DNA from: Entonaema liquescens
Lineage: Eukaryota > Ascomycota > Sordariomycetes > Xylariales > Xylariaceae
Reading direction: 5' to 3'
Assembly (NCBI GenBank): GCA_902805475.1
Contig: CADCSX010000006.1
Location: 3,224,001-3,288,000 of the forward strand
DNA length: 64,000 bases
Both the position numbers and the translations under genes were made by a program. Positions 60,198-64,000 of the stretch are shown here, piece after piece. Each line of letters opens with the position of its first letter. Within the stretch, counting starts at the first letter, position 1. The notes under the pieces are model-generated. The model was not told where the DNA came from. It searched no databases and saw only the letters and a program-made list of their open reading frames with translations.

Positions 60198-62452
60198 ATG
60201 TCCAACAGGCCTAATTTCATTGACCTCAGGGCCAATTCGTCGGCTTCGGTCAACAGCAGTGCTTCTCGCCCTCTGAGATCACCCCGATTACATGTTGCCG
60301 GCGAGGTTCCTCCTGCCTTATCCCCCCTCGATGCATTCGCCGCTCAGAGTCGCTTGCTTGCCAAGCAGCTCGAGGACAGCGCCAAAACTGGAAGACGGAT
60401 GAGCCGTCTACCACCGTTGACAACCGAGAGCCCATTAATCGTCCAAGGTCGTTCCGAATACTTTCGCTCTATGTCATACGACTCGTCCGAGGAGCAACCT
60501 CCCGAGACACCACAGCAAAGCACTGGGCTTGGGTTGACTACGGAAGTTGAATCGCCATCTGAGCGGCCTGTTTCGATGCACCCTCGAATGAGTCGCATAC
60601 CTCCTACGCCCGACCAATCGATTCCAGTACCACCAAACCCATTCCTCGAAAACGCGCGCGGTCGGCAACTTGAAAAACTTCAGGAAGATGATGGGATGTA
60701 TGGCGCGCGCAGAGAGGAATCGCCAGGCGATTTGGAGAGTGTTCCGGACAAGGCAACAGACCATAAGCCGACGGAACAGAACATGGAACTCAGAGAACTT
60801 TCGCCCACTAGCACCCGCTTTCCGTCGTCACCAGAGAAGCTCTCTAAGACGACTTCACATGAGTCTGCTGGGTTGGTTCCGCCTCGACCTATATTCCCCA
60901 AGCGTTCTTCGAGTATAATGTCGGCACCCTTGGATGCTAATGCTGACGATACCTTAAGCGCTTCTTTCCACTCACAACCAGCACGAAAGCTTTCGTCAGG
61001 TAGTAGTTTCTCGGGACCGGGTCTTGCATCGCCAATTGCCCACTACCAACGGTCTCCCTCAATTAGCTCTGAAGCATCTGCGCCGCTGCCACGTCCCGCT
61101 TTCAACTTTTCTCGACCGCTTAGCCGGACTGGTACACCAGGCCTAGATCCACCAACTCGACAAGCTTCGTCAGACAGTCAGCCATCCTTTGTTTTAGCTG
61201 ACGAGACCGCCCACACGCCAGTTAGCATGCACAGCGATGCCTTCTTGGACGCTAATTTCGGGGAAGAAGGAAAGGGTGCTCCTTCGTATATTTATTCTAA
61301 ATACGCATTGCCACGGGGCAAGTCACTACAGCGTAACTCGTTTATTTTCCGCGATCCAGAACCCCAAGGGCTGGTCAAGCACCACCGTCACCTCCTACTA
61401 GACCTTCTAGTTCCTCGTCGAAAATGCAGGAAGGTCAGCATGCCGGTGATTCCCTTGTAGGACGTCCGTCCGTGGAACGGAGTAAACTTTCCAATGAAAT
61501 GTCTCTAGAAGCGAGACAACCGTCACCTGACCCCAGCCGCCCCTCAACTGACACGAGTAGACCATCTGTGGACGCGCCTAGAGGGCGCACCCTCATATCC
61601 CCACTCCATGAACAAGCCCGAGGGCGGACGCCTATGTCGGTATCTACAAGCGACTCAGCCAGCACCATTAAACCACCGAGATCACAGCATTCCAATGCAC
61701 CTACAGCTTCTGAGATGAGCCCGGAGGAGCATTTAGCAAAAGGTATTAAGTGCCACGAGGAAGGTTCCGTCAAAGAATCGACCTACCACCTGCGGCTCGC
61801 AGCGCGTGCCGGTGACCCGACGGGTATGTTATTGTATGCGTTAGCTTGCAGACATGGATGGGGTATGCGACCGAACCAACGAGAAGGTGTTGAGTGGCTA
61901 CGGAAAGCTGCCGACGTTGTAAGCGCCGAAATTGCAGAAGACGAGGATCACGCCAAGGAGGGTAAAACGGTAGATTTTCTGGATCACAAGACCCGCAAGG
62001 CCCAATTCGCTCTGAGCATCTATGAATTAGGTGTCAGCCATATGAACGGTTGGGGAATTGAGCAAGACAAAGCACTTGCATTGCGGTGCTTTGAGATTGC
62101 CGGCAGTAAGTCAAGTCCCCAGGGAAATATTCGAGACATGAACTGACAGGTTTGACAGGTTGGGGTGATGTTGATGCTCTCGCTGAAGCCGGTTTCTGCT
62201 ATGCCAAGGGCGTGGGTTGCAAGAAGGACCTCAAGAAGAGTGCCAAGTTTTACCGCATGGCAGAGGCGAAGGGCATGAGCATGCCAGGAAACAGCTGGTT
62301 AGTTCTCTTTTGGCTGGATGACGCAACGTCTTTAACTAATATCATATTATAGGATACACAAGGCGAAATATAATGATGATGCTGGTAGCCCAAAGTCGAA
62401 GCGCGGCCGCAGCAAGTCGAAAAGTAGGGCGATATTCCACAAAAAGACGTAA
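60198..62452 (+). CDS. Sel1-repeat protein, cell-cycle inhibitor Nif1-like
   Basis: Resembles fungal Nif1/Dsf2-type proteins, named for fission-yeast Nif1, which inhibits mitotic entry through the Nim1 kinase. The N-terminus MSNRPNFIDLRA, SPRLHVAGEVPPALSPLDAF is a family signature. About 1-480 is disordered with many SP/TP sites. The C-terminal part has Sel1-type repeats (AARAGDPTGMLLYALACRHG, YELGVSHMNGWG, AEAGFCYAKGVGCKKD) and a basic tail. Splices 62106-62158 and 62298-62352 are clear. Near 61362-61375 the frame shifts. Either one C is missing from a CCCC run (restoring an APPSPPTRPSSSS stretch; 715 aa), or an intron 61374-61429 with a poor donor (GTCAAG) is spliced (696 aa). I slightly favour the missing base. 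The identity is good; the exact protein is not. Confidence 0.8.
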
Positions 62453-63209
62453 GGAAGGGACAAGGAAGCCAAACCGGAGGTGGGTTTGACGGTTATGATT
62501 CGAGTCGTTTTCAACTTGCTCGGCGTTCGGTGGTCACATCTATCCAACAAAAGCAGCAAAGTACCATCCCAGTAGCGTGATGATTAGAGACCAGGTTGCG
62601 TTCCTTGTTTACAACTGCCATTTACGCATAATACCCCCGATTATGAGTCAGTATCAAGAGGAGTGTACTGTCTCGTACCGGAGCAGTTTCGCGCTGGGGT
62701 ACGAAAAAGGTGCAGGGGGGCCGTGTCAATATCTGGGCTAACCGTATATATGAAGAGCACTCTTTACAAAGGAGCAAGTTCTTAAGAATACCCATGTGCG
62801 TTGTATATAACGGCACCCTCTGCACAGATCAGTTAGGGAAGAGTTGAGAAGCAGGTCATAGATGGCAAGAAAGCCAGATCTAGATAGCCTGAAGTTTTGA
62901 GAAAGGTGATGCAGAGAGATGTATGGCCCGCTGGAGAAGCTGGGTAATTTCTAAAAAATTTCAGGCGTTGTTCTTGATAAGAGCAGGGCGAGTTTTCTCC
63001 TGTTGACTCTTGTACTGTCAAACGTATCTATTCCAATCGCACAATGCGTGCGTAGACCACCAGGGCTGGCAGGGCTGGTAGGGCTTTGGCATTCTACATG
63101 GCAGTGATGTTTTCGAGCACTGTTCTGGTTGTATTTGCTAGTATCTACTCCCCCCTGTGTAATTTTCTTGAAAGCACAGGATATTCAGTCAACTCTGGCG
63201 CGTTCGGAC
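62453..63209. other. Shared 3' region, no gene seen
   Basis: 757 bp between the convergent stops of the Nif1-like gene (+) and the threonine aldolase (-). A short GGGCTGGYAGGGCTGG repeat lies near 63064-63082. Minus-strand frames of 60-70 aa here lack any signal. Confidence 0.5.
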
Positions 63210-64000
63210 TTATTTTCCATAAATGCCTCGGCGTCCTGCTTCCCCATGATTTCCGTTAGTTCCTTTCTCAGCAGCCACTTTTTCAAAGAGAATCCCCAGT
63301 CTTCGGACAGCTTCTTCGCCGATCTGGTAATGTGTTACGAGACGTGGGCCGTAGACTTCCACACCGACTTCCTTACCCAGTTCTACGAATCTAGGTATGC
63401 TGCAGTTTAAGGATTGTAAATCGATCCAGACCATGTTCGTCTGGACGGGGTGTAGCAACTTGCCACCTACATCTGTCCACATCTTCTCGACTCGTTTGGC
63501 GGTCGCGTGCGAGCCTTGCAGCAGCCCGCCCTCGCCGTTCGGACCTTTTCCAAAGGTCACATCAACCGATACCCTGGCTGCGGCTGTGACGACGCCGGGT
63601 TGGCGCAGACCGCCTCCGATAGCCTTGCGCACCCATCTGGCATGCTTGATGAGGGGTTCGCTGCCGACGATTATACCTCCAACCGGAGCCCCTAGACCCT
63701 TGGAGAAGCAGAGGGAAACGGTGTCGAAGTACTGGCAGTAGTCCTGGAGCGAGCCAGCACCAGAGGCGGCAACCTCCCATAGCCTGGCGCCGTCGCAGTG
63801 CATGAGTATACCGTTCTCCCGCGCGAATTCCGAGATCCTCTTGACCTCGTCCAACGGAATAATCAGGCCATTTAGCGTATTCTCAAGGCTAATAACACGC
63901 GTGGGGCAGGAATGCACGTCATCCCCGAGCACAACCTTGGACTTGATGTCCTCTAGAGTTAAATAGAGGTCGTTGCTAGGCATTACTGGGGTGATCATAG
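63210..64000 (-). CDS. GLY1: L-threonine aldolase (low specificity), partial
   Basis: A PLP enzyme that cleaves threonine or allo-threonine to glycine and acetaldehyde, a cytosolic glycine source. The window holds the C-terminal 262 residues or so; the 5' end lies beyond base 64000. The frame stays open to the edge, so the Met at 63998 is probably internal. The substrate/PLP region ISLENTLNG, the cofactor Asp/Arg segment MHCDGARLWE and the Schiff-base lysine in SLCFSKGLGAPVGG are seen, as is the RKAIGGGLRQPGV motif of threonine aldolases. The C-terminal domain (PVQTNMVWIDL, GPRLVTHYQIGEEAVRRL) is complete and stops at 63210. Confidence 0.92.
   Translation of the reverse strand, partial: MITPVMPSNDLYLTLEDIKSKVVLGDDVHSCPTRVISLENTLNGLIIPLDEVKRISEFARENGILMHCDGARLWEVAASGAGSLQDYCQYFDTVSLCFSKGLGAPVGGIIVGSEPLIKHARWVRKAIGGGLRQPGVVTAAARVSVDVTFGKGPNGEGGLLQGSHATAKRVEKMWTDVGGKLLHPVQTNMVWIDLQSLNCSIPRFVELGKEVGVEVYGPRLVTHYQIGEEAVRRLGILFEKVAAEKGTNGNHGEAGRRGIYGK

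Noticed and set aside
1..64000. CRISPR arrays, bacterial operons, rRNA genes
   Set aside because: None seen; intron-rich fungal genes throughout.

Overview
The window is nuclear DNA of a filamentous ascomycete (Pezizomycotina). Genes carry short 45-110 nt spliceosomal introns with GTRNGT-type donors, and the products are typical fungal housekeeping proteins. Two islands of almost pure A+T have the look of repeat-induced point mutation (RIP). Sordariomycetes is the best guess. Two twin introns in one gene would suit Xylariales, but that is only an inference.

Layout. 0.8-3.5 kb: Zn(II)2Cys6 transcription factor (+) with a 6-nt microexon and one frameshift. 4.3-5.2 kb: GINS subunit SLD5 (+). 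6.3-7.7 kb: PP2A methylesterase (+). 8.0-9.3 kb: tRNA dihydrouridine synthase DUS2 (-). 9.96-10.6 kb: Tc1/mariner-like MITE. 10.7-18.0 kb: RIP-degraded element bounded by 145-bp direct repeats. 19.9-23.0 kb: 1003-aa uncharacterised protein (+). 23.67-26.05 kb: RIP-degraded hAT element with a perfect 8-bp target duplication. 26.6-30.4 kb: Rad53/Chk2-type checkpoint kinase (+). 31.4-34.7 kb: 1024-aa uncharacterised protein (+). 35.5 kb: tRNA-Thr(AGU) with intron (-). 36.1-38.6 kb: STT3 (-). 39.8-40.2 kb: ATP synthase subunit e (-). 40.9-43.0 kb: dynein intermediate chain (+). 43.5-48.0 kb: NUP159 (-). 48.8-49.7 kb: proteasome beta2 PUP1 (+). 51.1-53.9 kb: secreted GH37 trehalase (+). 54.9-55.5 kb: small secreted protein with four cysteines (+). 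56.3-57.8 kb: ERV46 (+). 60.2-62.5 kb: Sel1-repeat Nif1-like protein (+). 63.2 kb to the end: threonine aldolase (-), cut by the window edge.

The genes form no pathway cluster. They are scattered housekeeping functions (replication, checkpoint, N-glycosylation, ER-Golgi transport, nuclear pore, proteasome, respiration) interrupted by decayed transposons.

Main discovery. The trehalase gene looks frameshifted at two exon junctions, by one base each time. Both problems vanish if each junction is a twin intron (stwintron), in which an internal intron sits between bases 1 and 2 of an external donor. After removal of each internal intron a GTATGT donor forms, both junctions restore T|AC codons, and the eight exons sum to 2028 nt (675 aa). 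By contrast, the transcription factor and the Nif1-like gene each appear to lack one base in a homopolymer, which may be either decay or sequencing error.

All splice sites were assigned by eye from translation, phase arithmetic and recalled family motifs. No alignment or database search was run.
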